From NCBI GenBank assembly GCA_030691295.1, contig JAUYEQ010000606.1:1-12541 (forward strand): DNA of 12,541 bases, read 5' to 3'. Source of the DNA: Bacteroidota bacterium (lineage in GTDB: Bacteria; Bacteroidota; Bacteroidia; Bacteroidales; Prolixibacteraceae). The notes below the pieces were generated by a model. It was given only the letters and a program-made list of their open reading frames with translations, made no database searches and was not told the DNA's origin. Position numbers and translations under genes: made by a program. Shown here piece by piece: positions 11,665 through 12,541 of the stretch (position 1 is its first letter; each line of letters opens with the position of its first letter).

Positions 11665-12541
11665 ATGAAGCACATACGTAATTTCTGCATTATTGCGCAC
11701 ATCGATCACGGAAAAAGTACACTGGCCGACAGACTGCTCGAATTCACTAAAACAGTGGATGGACGCGCCATGAAAGCACAGGTTCTGGATAGCATGGACC
11801 TCGAACAGGAACGTGGGATTACCATCAAGAGCCACGCAATTCAGATGCAGTATAACCTTAACGGTCAGGAATATATCCTGAACCTGATTGATACTCCCGG
11901 ACACGTTGACTTTTCGTACGAAGTTTCGCGCTCCATCGCTGCCTGCGAAGGCGCTTTACTCATCATCGACTCAACACAGGGTATTCAGGCACAAACCATA
12001 TCAAATTTATACCTGGCCATCGAACACGATCTGGAAATTATCCCGATCCTGAATAAAATGGACCTTGACAATGCAATGCCCGAAATCGTCGAAGACCAGA
12101 TTATTGGTCTGATTGGCTGTAGGCGCACAGATATTATTCGTGCCAGCGGAAAAACCGGACTTGGTATTGAAGAAATTCTGGAACGAATTGTAAATGATAT
12201 TCCTGAACCAAAGGGAACTGAAGATGCCCCGCTTCAGGCATTGATTTTTGACTCTGTTTTTAATCAGTTCCGTGGAGTGATCGCCTATTTGAAAGTGGAG
12301 AATGGGGTGATCAAAAAAGGCGATCAGGTTAAATTCGTTAATGCATCAAAAGAATATGTCGTTGACGAAGTTGGCGCGCTGAAACTCGGGATGTTTGAAC
12401 GTCCGGAGTTGAAAGCCGGAAGTGTTGGATACATTATTTGCGGAATTAAAACTGCCCGCGAAGTAAAAGTGGGCGATACGGTTACGCATTCGAAAGCGCC
12501 TTGCGACAAAGCCATTTCAGGTTTTGAGGAAGTAAAGCCGA
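11665..12541 (+). CDS. lepA: Elongation factor 4 (LepA), N-terminal part
   Basis: The first 292 residues are visible; the full family length is about 600, so the gene runs past the right edge. LepA/EF4 is a ribosome-bound GTPase that acts in translation. All G motifs are present: AHIDHGKST (11-19), ERGITI (49-54), DTPGH (76-80, with His80), NKMD (130-133) and SGKTG (161-165). Domain II begins at about 190 ([20 protein letters not shown]). The [19 protein letters not shown] start is the standard LepA N-terminus, which fixes the ATG at 11665 and distinguishes it from EF-G, BipA and IF-2. Confidence 0.98.
   Translation, partial: MKHIRNFCIIAHIDHGKSTLADRLLEFTKTVDGRAMKAQVLDSMDLEQERGITIKSHAIQMQYNLNGQEYILNLIDTPGHVDFSYEVSRSIAACEGALLIIDSTQGIQAQTISNLYLAIEHDLEIIPILNKMDLDNAMPEIVEDQIIGLIGCRRTDIIRASGKTGLGIEEILERIVNDIPEPKGTEDAPLQALIFDSVFNQFRGVIAYLKVENGVIKKGDQVKFVNASKEYVVDEVGALKLGMFERPELKAGSVGYIICGIKTAREVKVGDTVTHSKAPCDKAISGFEEVKP

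Noticed and set aside
11454..11702. Open frame of 82 codons on the minus strand before and into lepA
   Set aside because: It overlaps the lepA promoter and start antisense and shows no domain or signal.

Overview
The window looks like chromosomal DNA from a member of the Bacteroidota, probably Bacteroidales/Marinilabiliales-like. Four things point there. Several genes are preceded by the Bacteroidota promoter pattern (TTG/TTTG, about 18-20 nt, then TAnnTTTG or TAnnTTG). Shine-Dalgarno sequences are weak or absent. The protein families (exported YidD-like and LolA-like proteins, Tat-exported Gfo/Idh/MocA oxidoreductase, a probable DUF6452/DUF6048 pair) are typical of the phylum. Intergenic spaces carry palindromic dispersed repeats of the kind common in these genomes. 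The genes are mostly housekeeping and envelope genes; no phage, IS element, CRISPR array, tRNA or rRNA was seen.

Layout. Positions 1-2703, minus strand: an envelope block read leftward: TM2-domain protein, terminator, LolA-like exported protein, YidD-family protein with an N-terminal signal/anchor, a TPR-like protein with a glycine-rich C-terminal membrane segment, and a second TPR-like exported protein cut by the window edge. The last four genes overlap one another by 35, 4 and 62 bp. Positions 2987-5405, plus strand: a two-gene sugar unit, a Tat-signal Gfo/Idh/MocA oxidoreductase followed 25 nt later by a glucose-6-phosphate 1-epimerase-like mutarotase. Positions 5478-7690: ung (minus) and rmuC (plus), two DNA-maintenance genes diverging across an imperfect palindromic repeat. 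Positions 7804-9189, plus strand: hydG, the radical-SAM maturase that makes the Fe(CO)2CN precursor of the [FeFe]-hydrogenase H-cluster, without hydE, hydF or a hydrogenase gene in view.

Positions 9197-9921 hold the least ordinary part: two tandem copies of a complete small transcription unit (conserved upstream block, promoter, leader, signal peptide, Lys/Cys-rich mature peptide of about 36 residues, terminator). The copies are 373 bp apart and their mature parts have diverged. The first copy is preceded by a perfect 7-1-7 inverted repeat resembling a PerR/Fur box. Positions 9953-11081, minus strand: an outer-membrane beta-barrel-like protein and the lipoprotein gene upstream of it, overlapping by 50 bp; a 29-bp palindrome supplies the barrel gene's stop codon. 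Positions 11140-11278 hold a composite palindromic element with 15-bp terminal inverted repeats and several internal hairpins. lepA (EF4) starts at 11665 behind a good promoter and runs off the right edge.

I see no clear multi-gene novel system. The best candidates for something undescribed are the duplicated secreted Lys/Cys-rich peptide units and the overlapping LolA-like/YidD-like/TPR envelope operon.
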